Assembly: GCF_016864015.1 (NCBI RefSeq)
Contig: NZ_CP045067.1
Coordinates: 2,428,001-2,492,000, forward strand
Reading direction: 5' to 3'
DNA length: 64,000 nucleotides
DNA from: Lacinutrix sp. WUR7
GTDB taxonomy: Bacteria > Bacteroidota > Bacteroidia > Flavobacteriales > Flavobacteriaceae
In this document: positions 8,858 through 16,798 of the stretch, piece after piece
Numbering within the stretch: position 1 is the stretch's first letter
Layout of the letters: every line of letters starts with the position of its first letter
Position numbers and translations under genes: made by a program
Notes under the pieces: generated by a model
What the model was told of the DNA's origin: nothing
The model's database searches: none
What the model saw: the letters and a program-made list of their open reading frames with translations, nothing else

Positions 8858-8896
8858 CAAAAATAGAGGTGTAAAAACATACCCGTTATTAGGTAT
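8858..8896 (-). promoter_or_regulatory. Site C: inverted repeat plus TAnnTTTG box upstream of the signalling operon
   Basis: The inverted repeat ATACCCGTTATTAGGTAT spans 8879-8896 (centre 8887.5). A perfect minus-strand -7 consensus TATTTTTG spans 8865-8858, starting 22.5 bases from the centre, nine bases closer than at sites A and B. The lipoprotein start codon is at 8822, giving a leader of about 30 bases. Position in front of the operon that encodes the regulator suggests autoregulation. Its stem is too imperfect to be a good terminator. Confidence 0.5.
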
Positions 8897-9003
8897 TTTA
8901 AAAAGTTAAGCATTATTTTTTTAGAACGAAAAAAATGGAGGCAAAAGCCTTTTTTAATAGATTAAGAGTCGTATTCTTTATATATAATTTCTTGAAATAA
9001 TAA

Positions 9004-9023
9004 ATCCCCAAAAAAATGGGGAT
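9004..9023 (-). terminator. Probable terminator of the M36 protease gene
   Basis: The inverted repeat ATCCCC-A-6 bases-T-GGGGAT lies 25-44 bases after the protease stop codon (9048). It resembles sites A-C in its half-sites but has a six-base instead of four-base centre, and no promoter-like box sits at the matching distance. I therefore favour a hairpin terminator. The T-run after it is weak. Confidence 0.45.
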
Positions 9024-9047
9024 TTATGTCTGAAATAAAAACGGTTT

Positions 9048-12000
9048 TTAATGTTTTATGAAACGTTTTATTACTGTTTTATTTTCTACTTGAAACTGGA
9101 TTATATACAAGCCTTCCGAAAAATGAGAAACATCTATTTTGTTTGAAGGTTTCTTGATATGTAGTATTTGTTTTCCTAATAAATCGAAAACTCCTATAGT
9201 ATCCAACGTTAATTCGGTACTAATATTTAAAGTAGCCGTTGTGGGAATTGGATAAATAGTTATTTGTTTTTCTATTTCGTTAAACGTTTCCACGGATAAC
9301 TGTACATCAATAACTTCTACATTTACTTCAAAGGTTTCTTGATGTCCAGAACTGTCGGTAACACTAAGTAAAACAGGGTAATTACCTACTGCTGTAAAGG
9401 TGTCCAGATTTATGCTTAGCGTAAAATCACAATTGTCTGCAGAGCCATTATCAATATCATTTGCAGTAATGCTCACAGAACTATTTCCTTCTAAATTTAC
9501 AGTGATGTCTTGCGCAATAGCAGTTGGATTTAAATTATCAATAACATGTACTATGGCTACCCCAGAAGTGGATGCTCCAGCATTGTTTGATACTAATACA
9601 TCTACATTATTTACACCTAAATCTAAACAGCTAAAACTAATAGTAGATGCTAATGGGTTTCCACCAGTAAAAGCAACGGTACCGCAATCTATAGAATTGC
9701 TAAATAACAAATCTTCCGCATTTATAGTCGCGTTTCCAGAAGCATCTAGAAACACATCAAGTGGCGTAGCTAGCACTTCATAGTCAAATGTTATTCCCCA
9801 GGAATTTAATGTGCCTACATCTTGAGAAACGCTATCGGATATAAAAATTTCCCAGATTCCAGAGGTGTTTTCACCATCAAATATGGATAATGGATTTTCC
9901 GGAATAAACAAACCGTTTATAGTTGGTTCAGAGTCATCACATGCTGTTTCTACATGGTTAACCGCTTCATCATCAAAAGTGGCTAGGATATTATTTCCAA
10001 GACATCCATAAGTCGATGCAGGTACTCCTGGACGATCTATTAATGTAGCCGTCGTTCCGCCTGGTGATTTTATAGTTACTATAAGATCTCCCACATACGT
10101 GTGAGAAATATCGATATTTACATTAAGGTCTGTAATAATTACATTGTTTGCTACGGTAAAAGTGTCGGTTATACCAGCTATATCACCATCGGGAATACTA
10201 AGTGCTGGACTATTAGATAGCGATTCGGTAAGTGGGATAAGTCCAGATCCTCTTATTATTAATTCAGGTGGATTATTCGTAACATTTATTTGTTCCGTAT
10301 TTGTAGTTGGTGCTCCAGTACAATAATCATTAACATAATAATTTACAGATGTCATACCAACTCCGGTAGCATTTGGGTCAAACGAATACGTCAAGCCATC
10401 GCCAGTATCTGTTACACCTGTTCCGCTATAAACACCTCCAGTTGGTAGTCCTCCGGAAAGACCTGTTTGTATGCCAGAAGCCATGCAAATTTCTTCAACA
10501 GACTTAAAGCTAGAATAGTTTGTAGGTAAATCAAAAGCCTCTGTTCCATCACTTCTGCTAGAAGATAATCCTTGGGTTGCACTAAAGCCTAAACCTCTTT
10601 TAGCGAATGCTTCCCATATTAAACATTGGTAAGCGCCACCATATAAAGTTTGATCTGCCGCTAAAATGGCATCACGACCATCTATAAATCCGGGGCTACA
10701 AGGTTGTAATATTAAGCCTTGTGTAACTAAATTTAACGCAATATTATTTCCACTTGTTCCGGTATAAAAATTAGCATCAAAACCTTGGTCTTCTATTAAA
10801 CTCCAAGTCATATCCCATAACATGGCTGTCCAAACAGAGCCTATACCATGAGGAATAACTTCTGTTTTGATATCGTCATAAGTATGTGGATTCGTTGTTA
10901 ATAAAGTACTATAAGGGTACGTTCTAATTCCTGAACTGCCAGCAGATCCTCCTAGTAACCATGTTCCTATAGGTCTGGAATCTTCACCAGTATCTCCAGG
11001 TTTCATTGTTAAAAGCAAGCCATAGAAATCACTCCAGCCTTCTCCCATTTGTTCTGTGTTTGCAAGACATCCTACTAAAGAACCTCCAGTTAACCGATTG
11101 GAAATACCATGTCCGTATTCATGAATGATTACTCCATTATCTATATCACTATCTCTAGAATTGCAAACATGCATACGCATGGTAGGATTCGTACCGTCTA
11201 CAGGTGTCGAGAAAAACGCATTACAGCTCGAACTTCCATCTTGTGCTTGGGCATTTACGGAGTCTCCTCCTAATCCTGCATTACCATAATTATTTTCTTG
11301 AAAATTACCAGCTGCTTCATCAAAACCATATTCATAAAGTACATCATGTACAATGTTATTCCAATAAAACAAATTGGTAAGGATTGCATTTTCAGATTGA
11401 TCTCCAGCCGAATAAGTCGTATTTAGAGGAAAGTCGAAAATTAAATTCCCTCCAGGACTATATGCATATTTGTCATCTGGTAAATTGTTAGCATCATCAT
11501 CGTCATAGGCGCTTACATTATTTCCAACAGTAGATGTAAATTCAGCTCCTTCAACACCATTTGTATCGTGCCATCCAAATGGAGAAGCAGATACATTTTC
11601 GGGGTTTGTCACAAGTGTTCTGGTTCCATAATTTGGCGATTCCGTAGGCATAGCATACACGTTGTAAGTCGCAGTAGGTGCAAATGGTATGGGTGTGGAA
11701 TAATTATTTAAACTAGAATGAATCTCTTTAATAGGGCCAATAAAATCAGCATGATTTATAGTAGAACTGCTAGTTGTGTGTTCTTTATGATCTCCTAAAA
11801 TATTACAAGATGTTGTTAAGTTATCTTTATCTATAATAATTCCTGATGCAGCATCTACGCGAAAAACCCACCAATCGGATGATTCTTTTTCAGCAATAGA
11901 AAGTTCCCAAACCATAGTTGTACCAATATCTTTTTGTAAGTAATACATTAACTTAACGGGAATGTTTTTCAAAGAAATTCCGGCTTTATTATAAATGGCT

Positions 12001-12431
12001 TTTTTATTTATTCCTCCTAAACTTTCAATAGTTTCTAATTTGTCTAAAGAATAATGCATTTGATTGGCAACTGAAGTAATTACTTGACTCGCATTAAGAG
12101 CTACCGTTTTATTAAGGACAGTAGATGGAATATTTTCTATAAAATTATTATGCAATATTATGACTGTTCCAGACGCGTCAAAATGAATGCTGGATTCTGT
12201 TCCTTTTACTTCAATACCATCTATAGCTTGTCTTAAATATATATGTCTGATACCCGTTTTTTTACTAACATATTCGTTAGTTATAACATAATTATTGCTT
12301 TTCTGCGTAATTAATGTTTCTAAAGAAATTGAAGATTTTTCAATGGAAATTTTTTGATTTGGCTTTTGTTGAGCAAGGAGTACATTCGTCACCATACAGA
12401 TGATTACGAAGAATCGTGTAGTGTTTTTCAT
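9048..12431 (-). CDS. Secreted M36 (fungalysin-type) metalloprotease with P-domain and T9SS tail
   Basis: This 1127-residue exported protease carries, in order: a signal peptide (1-20); an FTP/PepSY-like inhibitory propeptide (about 30-200); and an M36 catalytic domain with zinc motif HEYGH (H437, E438, H441) and the downstream glutamate in EQMGEGWSDF. A proprotein-convertase P-domain follows (about 740-885: IPDGDIAGITDTF, SHTYVGDLIVTIKSPGG). Then come a region with repeated beta-sandwich features and a T9SS type A sorting domain (last 75 residues: IYPIPTTATLNIS, GLYIIQFQVENKTVIKRFIKH). It likely degrades extracellular protein as a nutrient source, with the propeptide cleaved on activation. 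It has its own promoter-like region and terminator, so it appears monocistronic. Confidence 0.93.
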   Translation of the reverse strand: MKNTTRFFVIICMVTNVLLAQQKPNQKISIEKSSISLETLITQKSNNYVITNEYVSKKTGIRHIYLRQAIDGIEVKGTESSIHFDASGTVIILHNNFIENIPSTVLNKTVALNASQVITSVANQMHYSLDKLETIESLGGINKKAIYNKAGISLKNIPVKLMYYLQKDIGTTMVWELSIAEKESSDWWVFRVDAASGIIIDKDNLTTSCNILGDHKEHTTSSSTINHADFIGPIKEIHSSLNNYSTPIPFAPTATYNVYAMPTESPNYGTRTLVTNPENVSASPFGWHDTNGVEGAEFTSTVGNNVSAYDDDDANNLPDDKYAYSPGGNLIFDFPLNTTYSAGDQSENAILTNLFYWNNIVHDVLYEYGFDEAAGNFQENNYGNAGLGGDSVNAQAQDGSSSCNAFFSTPVDGTNPTMRMHVCNSRDSDIDNGVIIHEYGHGISNRLTGGSLVGCLANTEQMGEGWSDFYGLLLTMKPGDTGEDSRPIGTWLLGGSAGSSGIRTYPYSTLLTTNPHTYDDIKTEVIPHGIGSVWTAMLWDMTWSLIEDQGFDANFYTGTSGNNIALNLVTQGLILQPCSPGFIDGRDAILAADQTLYGGAYQCLIWEAFAKRGLGFSATQGLSSSRSDGTEAFDLPTNYSSFKSVEEICMASGIQTGLSGGLPTGGVYSGTGVTDTGDGLTYSFDPNATGVGMTSVNYYVNDYCTGAPTTNTEQINVTNNPPELIIRGSGLIPLTESLSNSPALSIPDGDIAGITDTFTVANNVIITDLNVNIDISHTYVGDLIVTIKSPGGTTATLIDRPGVPASTYGCLGNNILATFDDEAVNHVETACDDSEPTINGLFIPENPLSIFDGENTSGIWEIFISDSVSQDVGTLNSWGITFDYEVLATPLDVFLDASGNATINAEDLLFSNSIDCGTVAFTGGNPLASTISFSCLDLGVNNVDVLVSNNAGASTSGVAIVHVIDNLNPTAIAQDITVNLEGNSSVSITANDIDNGSADNCDFTLSINLDTFTAVGNYPVLLSVTDSSGHQETFEVNVEVIDVQLSVETFNEIEKQITIYPIPTTATLNISTELTLDTIGVFDLLGKQILHIKKPSNKIDVSHFSEGLYIIQFQVENKTVIKRFIKH

Positions 12432-12457
12432 TCAAGTAAATTTAATTAATAGCCTTA

Positions 12458-12486
12458 TAAAGGTATATTAATTTTTTGATAATCAA
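12458..12486 (-). promoter_or_regulatory. Promoter-like element of the M36 protease gene
   Basis: On the minus strand TTG (12486-12484) is followed after 18 bases by TACCTTTA (12465-12458), seven of eight matches to the TAnnTTTG consensus. Transcription would start near 12452, about 20 bases before the start codon. Confidence 0.45.
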
Positions 12487-12615
12487 TAAGTTGATTTTGG
12501 TAAATGAAAAAAAATATAAATGTTTTTCTGAAATTATTAGAGTCTGTAGTGTATGTGTACTTGTTAATAGAACACAGGTAGTACTAGAATTTAATACAAT
12601 GATTTAGGTGAAGGC

Positions 12616-12801
12616 TTATTTTAAAAAGTACTTTATGGAGACAATAAAAAGGATAAAACATATAAAAGCTACTAAAACCCAAATGCTTCCTTTGTAATGT
12701 TGTTTGTGTAGTTTTAAATCTTTTCTGTAGGTGTATGTAATGGCTATAATAAATGCGATTGCAAATAAAATTCCGAAAACGATTTGACCATTACTAAACA
12801 T
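12616..12801 (-). CDS. Small membrane protein of unknown function
   Basis: A 61-residue protein with two predicted transmembrane helices (IVFGILFAIAFIIAITYTY and IWVLVAFICFILFIVSI) joined by a basic loop (RKDLKLHKQHYKG). I start at ATG 12801, because the frame upstream of it has no good leader and would run into the divergent gene's control region. Divergent from the MazG-like gene. No function can be assigned. Confidence 0.6.
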   Translation of the reverse strand: MFSNGQIVFGILFAIAFIIAITYTYRKDLKLHKQHYKGSIWVLVAFICFILFIVSIKYFLK

Positions 12802-12842
12802 ATCTCTATTTTTATGCAAAATTAAGAAACAAAACCATAAGA

Positions 12843-12860
12843 TTTCCGTTTTCACGGAAA
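12843..12860. promoter_or_regulatory. Inverted repeat between divergent genes
   Basis: TTTCCGT-TTTC-ACGGAAA is a perfect 7-base inverted repeat in the 76-base gap between the small membrane protein and the MazG-like gene. It may be an operator serving one or both genes. Its overlap with the ATG at 12860 favours the ATG at 12878 as the real start of the rightward gene. Confidence 0.35.
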
Positions 12861-12877
12861 TGAAAAATAATTTTTTT

Positions 12878-13264
12878 ATGAAAAATAAAATGGAAGCAGT
12901 AAAAGTTTTTCACACAGCTTTTAAAATAGGACATAGAGAAACACCAAAAGCCGATTTAGGAAAAGATAAAAACACCCTTCGTTTTAATTTAATGCAAGAG
13001 GAAAACGAAGAATACTTTGAAGCTGCTAATAATAATGATTTAGTAGAGGTAGCAGATGCTTTAGGAGATATGTTATATATACTTTGTGGTACTATTATAG
13101 AGCATGGTATGCAATATAAAATTGAAGAGGTTTTTAACGAAATACAACGAAGTAATATGAGTAAACTTGGGGAAGACGGACAGCCAATTTACAGAGAAGA
13201 TGGTAAGGTGCTTAAAGGCCCTAATTATTTTAAACCTAATATTTCTGAAATATTAGATAAGTAA
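12878..13264 (+). CDS. MazG-like nucleoside triphosphate pyrophosphohydrolase
   Basis: A 128-residue all-alpha NTP pyrophosphohydrolase of the MazG / PRA-PH superfamily. The metal-binding ExxE and ExxD pairs are visible in MQEENEEYFEAA and LVEVADALGDMLYI. Such enzymes hydrolyse (d)NTPs to monophosphates and are often house-cleaning enzymes. The substrate cannot be read from sequence. Start codons ATG occur at 12860, 12878 and 12890. I choose 12878 because relatives begin M-K-N-K and because the first ATG lies in an inverted repeat. A strong terminator follows the stop codon directly. Confidence 0.85.
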   Translation: MKNKMEAVKVFHTAFKIGHRETPKADLGKDKNTLRFNLMQEENEEYFEAANNNDLVEVADALGDMLYILCGTIIEHGMQYKIEEVFNEIQRSNMSKLGEDGQPIYREDGKVLKGPNYFKPNISEILDK

Positions 13265-13296
13265 AAAAAAGCAACCCAACGGGTTGCTTTTTTTTA
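13263..13296. terminator. Bidirectional terminator
   Basis: GCAACCC-AAC-GGGTTGC (13271-13287) is flanked by eight A on the left and eight T on the right, so it can stop transcription from both convergent genes (MazG-like and ilvE). Confidence 0.9.
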
Positions 13297-13310
13297 CTCT
13301 TTTTTACTTT

Positions 13311-14360
13311 TTATTTAACAGCAACACGCCAATCGTGCTGATCTTCTGCTTTGTTATATTGTATATCCATTAATTTTCGTTTGAAAATAGTAGAATAAGA
13401 ATCGGCATTTAGTTCTGGTAATTCATATACTTCTTCAGCATGTTCAAAAGCTGAAATCGGACTAATAACTGCAGCAGTTCCAGTTCCAAAAATTTCTTTT
13501 AAAGATCCGTCTTTGGAAGCGGTTTTTAATTCGTCTACCGAAATAGGTCGAATTTCAACTTCTACATTGTTATCTTTTGCTAATTGTATAATACTCTTTC
13601 TTGTAATTCCATCTAAAATACGATCACTTGTAGGTGCTGTTACTAGTTTGTCGTTTATTCTAAAAAACACATTCATGGTACCAGCTTCTTCTAAGTATTT
13701 ATGCGTACTAGCATCTGTCCAAATAATTTGTTGGTATCCTTGTTCTTGTGCTAAAGCTGTAGGGTAAAACTGCGCAGCATAATTACCAGCAGCTTTTGCA
13801 TAACCAACACCACCATCTGCAGAACGACTATATTTTTCGGCTATTAAAACACGAACTAAACCAGAGTAATATGCTTTAACTGGGGAACAAATAATCATAA
13901 ATTTGTATTCGCTAGCAGGTGCCGCAGAAATTGCAGGCTCTGTCGCAATTACAAAAGGCCTTATATATAAAGCATTACCATCTCCTTTTTTAGTCCAATC
14001 TTGGTCTAAACCAACTAAAGTACTTAGTCCTTCCATAAAATATTTTTCCGGAAATTCTGGCATAGCTAATCGTTTAGCCGACTCGTTAATACGTTTAAAG
14101 TTTTCTAAAGGTCTAAATAACCAAACTTTATTATTATCGTCTTTAAATGCTTTCATTCCTTCAAAAACCGCTTGGCCATAATGAAATACTCGAGCCGAAG
14201 GATCCAGTGTTAATGCTTGGTAAGGTTTTATTTTTGGGGTTTGCCATTCGCCATTTACAAAATCACACTCAAACATATGATCCGAAAATTCGCGACCAAA
14301 AGCTAAATTTTCAAAATCAACGCTATCTATTCTTGATTTGTCTACTTTTACTATATCCAT
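13311..14360 (-). CDS. ilvE: Branched-chain amino acid aminotransferase
   Basis: The 349-residue class IV PLP-dependent aminotransferase catalyses the last step of valine, leucine and isoleucine synthesis, or the first step of their breakdown, with 2-oxoglutarate/glutamate. The Schiff-base lysine is K189 in GYAKAAGNYAAQ. Other family marks are YGQAVFEGMKAF, LYIRPFVIATE and the phosphate-binding GTGTAAVISPI. Length and N-terminus (VDKSRIDSVDFENLAFG) match the eukaryote-like / Bacteroidota BCAT branch. It is monocistronic, ends in the shared terminator and is divergent from the DUF4920 gene. Confidence 0.95.
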   Translation of the reverse strand: MDIVKVDKSRIDSVDFENLAFGREFSDHMFECDFVNGEWQTPKIKPYQALTLDPSARVFHYGQAVFEGMKAFKDDNNKVWLFRPLENFKRINESAKRLAMPEFPEKYFMEGLSTLVGLDQDWTKKGDGNALYIRPFVIATEPAISAAPASEYKFMIICSPVKAYYSGLVRVLIAEKYSRSADGGVGYAKAAGNYAAQFYPTALAQEQGYQQIIWTDASTHKYLEEAGTMNVFFRINDKLVTAPTSDRILDGITRKSIIQLAKDNNVEVEIRPISVDELKTASKDGSLKEIFGTGTAAVISPISAFEHAEEVYELPELNADSYSTIFKRKLMDIQYNKAEDQHDWRVAVK

Positions 14361-14502
14361 TTTGTTTGCAATTGTTTATTCATGCTAAAAAACATGTATT
14401 AAGAAACAAAAATACAGAATAATAGTGGTATAAAAAAGATTAATTATTTTTTAAAAAGTACTATCTTTATGGCCAATTATAAATAGAAATTTAATAAACA
14501 AA

Positions 14503-15015
14503 ATGAAGAAATATTTACTAATTACCATGCTTTTAACGATGTTTGTTGCATGTAAAAGCGAAGAGAAAAAAGAGGAAACAGTAATAGAAGAAACCAAAGA
14601 AATCACCTATAAGTCTTTTGGTGAAGAAATTATAGCAGATGATGCTATTACTGCAATTTCTATGGCAGAACATTATAAAACCATGAAAGTTGGAGATAGT
14701 ATAAACTCTAAAATGATTGCAAAAGTAGATGAAGTTTGTCAAGCAAAAGGTTGTTGGATGAAATTGGATTTAGGGAATGGAGAAGAAGTTATGGTTAAAT
14801 TTAAGGACTATGGTTTTTTTATGCCTAAAAATATTGCAGGACAAGAAGTAATTGTAAATGGTAAAGCGTATGTAAACGAAGTGCCTGTTGAAGAACTTCG
14901 TCATTATGCTGAAGATGCAGGGAAATCTGCGGAAGAAATCGCAAAAATCACAGAATCCAAAAAAACGTACTCTTTTGAAGCAGATGGCGTTTTACTTGTA
15001 GAAGAAGAATTATAA
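14503..15015 (+). CDS. DUF4920 lipoprotein
   Basis: The 170-residue lipoprotein has a signal sequence ending in a lipobox (TMFVACKSE, cysteine near 17) and a charged linker of K and E. The DUF4920 domain follows, an OB-fold-like module with VDEVCQAKGCWMKLDL, VMVKFKDYGFFMPKN and VIVNGKAYVNEVPVEELRHYAEDAG. The conserved CxxxGCW segment suggests metal or redox binding, but no activity is established. The stop codon is followed without a gap by the ATG of a haem-c lipoprotein gene, so the two form an operon, perhaps with mnmD eight bases further on. Confidence 0.85.
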   Translation: MKKYLLITMLLTMFVACKSEEKKEETVIEETKEITYKSFGEEIIADDAITAISMAEHYKTMKVGDSINSKMIAKVDEVCQAKGCWMKLDLGNGEEVMVKFKDYGFFMPKNIAGQEVIVNGKAYVNEVPVEELRHYAEDAGKSAEEIAKITESKKTYSFEADGVLLVEEEL

Positions 15016-15447
15016 ATGAAACAGTTACTTTGGTTTTTTTGTTTTGCTTTTTTATTAAGCTGTAATTTGAAAGAAAAACAAGTCGAAAAAAAAGAAAAAA
15101 AGGTGTATGATATGTATGAGTCATCAGAAATGGCAATACTTATGAACCAAATGTATGCACATAATTTAAAGATTAAAAAGGAAATTATTGCAGGTAAAAT
15201 ACCAACAGAATTTCCATTAGATTTTTTAAAAATTCATACGGCAGAACTTTCCGATTTTAAATATAGAAATGAAAATTTTCAAGCATTTTCTACGCTCTTT
15301 GTTGCGGCAGAAAAAGATGTTTTCAATGCAGCATCTAATACGCCCATTGAGGATAGATTTAATAACGCTGTAGGAATGTGTATTTCTTGTCATCAAACCG
15401 AATGCACAGGTCCAATACCAAGAATTAAAAAACTACTAATTAAATAG
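15016..15447 (+). CDS. Cytochrome c-like lipoprotein with one CxxCH haem site
   Basis: The 143-residue protein has a lipoprotein signal (WFFCFAFLLSCNLK, cysteine near 17). After a lysine/glutamate linker and a helical region it has a single haem c attachment motif CISCHQTECTGP near residue 123. The haem motif lies unusually close to the C-terminus. The fold before it (MNQMYAHNLKIKKEIIAGKIP, EDRFNNAVGMCISCH) resembles cytochrome c'-type helical bundles, in which CxxCH sits at the C-terminal end. It is probably a periplasmic, membrane-anchored electron carrier or sensor. It starts immediately after the DUF4920 stop. Confidence 0.75.
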   Translation: MKQLLWFFCFAFLLSCNLKEKQVEKKEKKVYDMYESSEMAILMNQMYAHNLKIKKEIIAGKIPTEFPLDFLKIHTAELSDFKYRNENFQAFSTLFVAAEKDVFNAASNTPIEDRFNNAVGMCISCHQTECTGPIPRIKKLLIK

Positions 15448-15454
15448 TTCTTTT

Positions 15455-16144
15455 TTGAAACGGAACATTATAATTACAGAAGACGGTTCTACAACCATAC
15501 ACATTCCTGAATGGAATGAACAATACCATTCTACACATGGAGCAATACAAGAAGCGCAACACGTGTATATACAAAATGGTTTACAGCATTATAGAGAGGA
15601 AAACAAGGCAGAAAGTATATCGATATTAGAAATAGGCTTTGGTACTGGATTGAATGCCTTTATGACATTGTTGGAAGCCGAAAAACAAAATCTTATTATA
15701 AAGTATAAAGGAGTGGAGGCTTTTCCTGTTTCTGCGGAAGAGCTAGAACAACTTAATTATGTGGGGCAATTAAATGCTTCCGATAAGAAATTCGTTTTTA
15801 ATAAACTACATGAAATTCCTTGGGAAGCCGAAACAAAAATCACCAATAACTTTCAACTGATTAAAGAGCAAAAAGATTTTTCAGAAATAAACGAAAAAGA
15901 AGCTTTTAATATTATTTATTTTGATGCTTTTGGTGCAGAATTGCAACCAGAATTATGGACAGAAGAAATATTTAAAAGTATGTATAATGCTTTAAAGAAA
16001 AACGGAGTATTAGTAACGTATGCTGCTAAAGGAACTGTTAAAAGAGCATTGCGTAGTGTAGGCTTTGATTTAAAGAGATTACCAGGTCCTCCAGGAAAAA
16101 GGCACATGTTAAGAGCAACAAAACAACCTGTAATAATTAATTAG
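15455..16144 (+). CDS. mnmD: tRNA 5-methylaminomethyl-2-thiouridine methyltransferase MnmD
   Basis: The 229-residue SAM-dependent methyltransferase catalyses the final methylation of the wobble uridine modification mnm5s2U34. It corresponds to the N-terminal half of E. coli MnmC. Motifs are the N-terminal ITEDGSTTIHIPEWNEQYHS, SAM-binding ILEIGFGTGLNAF, IIYFDAFGAELQPELWTEE and RLPGPPGKRHMLRA. The MnmC2 oxidase half is absent, as usual in Bacteroidota. The start is TTG at 15455: the family's conserved N-terminus begins there and no in-frame ATG is available. The last eight bases overlap the convergent gene at 16137. Confidence 0.93.
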   Translation: MKRNIIITEDGSTTIHIPEWNEQYHSTHGAIQEAQHVYIQNGLQHYREENKAESISILEIGFGTGLNAFMTLLEAEKQNLIIKYKGVEAFPVSAEELEQLNYVGQLNASDKKFVFNKLHEIPWEAETKITNNFQLIKEQKDFSEINEKEAFNIIYFDAFGAELQPELWTEEIFKSMYNALKKNGVLVTYAAKGTVKRALRSVGFDLKRLPGPPGKRHMLRATKQPVIIN

Positions 16145-16571
16145 TACCAACTAAGGTATCCCTTTTTTTACATTGCGAATAGTAGTGGTCATACATTGCC
16201 GTTATTGTATTGTAAAAGGAGATTTTATTTTTATAATTAACAATATATTTACAGCTTCCTTCTAATTCTACTAACTTTTGAAAAGCTAAAATTAAAGTGG
16301 ATTTATCTTCTTTAAGCATATCGAATGCTGTTAATATATTCCAGTAATTAATTACATTATAATTGCTTACATCATTATTTATGGATTTTTTAGTTTCAGA
16401 AATAACATATGCTGCAAAACTAAAGTGATCCTTTGTTACCGTTTTCTTTTTCTCCGGATTGTAAGAGAAAAAGTCCGTTTCAAAATTTTCAAAACTTAGG
16501 GTGTTTGTAGCTTGACTAAAACTTGTAGCTATACACGTGAATGCAACTAAAAATGTGAATATAAATTTCAT
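16137..16571 (-). CDS. Secreted protein of unknown function
   Basis: The 144-residue protein has a clean signal peptide (FIFTFLVAFTCIATSFSQ). The mature part is predicted mostly helical, with two cysteines (GSCKYIV and YSQCKKR) that could pair after export. I recognise no family. It is convergent with mnmD and the two coding ends overlap by eight bases. No partner gene is evident. Confidence 0.65.
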   Translation of the reverse strand: MKFIFTFLVAFTCIATSFSQATNTLSFENFETDFFSYNPEKKKTVTKDHFSFAAYVISETKKSINNDVSNYNVINYWNILTAFDMLKEDKSTLILAFQKLVELEGSCKYIVNYKNKISFYNTITAMYDHYYSQCKKRDTLVGTN

Positions 16572-16748
16572 TGGTCTCTCTAAAAATTTAAAGCTTACTC
16601 TAAAAATTTAATTGTGAAAATATACCTTCTAATAATAAAATGAAAAGTAATGGATTATTAAGTTTTAATTATTCGATAAAAAGCTAATTTATTCGATTTT
16701 AAATAATTAGAACGCTGGTAGTTATTGCTTTAAAAAATATTACGCAAA

Positions 16749-16778
16749 AATATAGCCACACTAAAAAGTATGGCTGTA
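16749..16778 (-). terminator. Terminator of the YceI-family gene
   Basis: On the minus strand ACAGCCATACT-TTTT-AGTGTGGCTAT forms a hairpin with one G-T pair followed by ATTTTT, beginning about 22 bases after the stop codon at 16799. Confidence 0.75.
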
Positions 16779-16798
16779 TTTAAAAAAAAGTATGTTAT

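Noticed and set aside
12449-12466. Fourth copy of the regulator site (ATAGCCTTATAAAGGTAT) before the M36 protease
   Set aside because: It overlaps the proposed -7 box instead of lying upstream, its centre is only 26 bases from the start codon, and the CCC/GGG cores are broken.
16137-16144. Frameshift or annotation error where mnmD and the opposing gene overlap by eight bases
   Set aside because: Both products have plausible complete C-termini, and short convergent overlaps are common in this compact genome.
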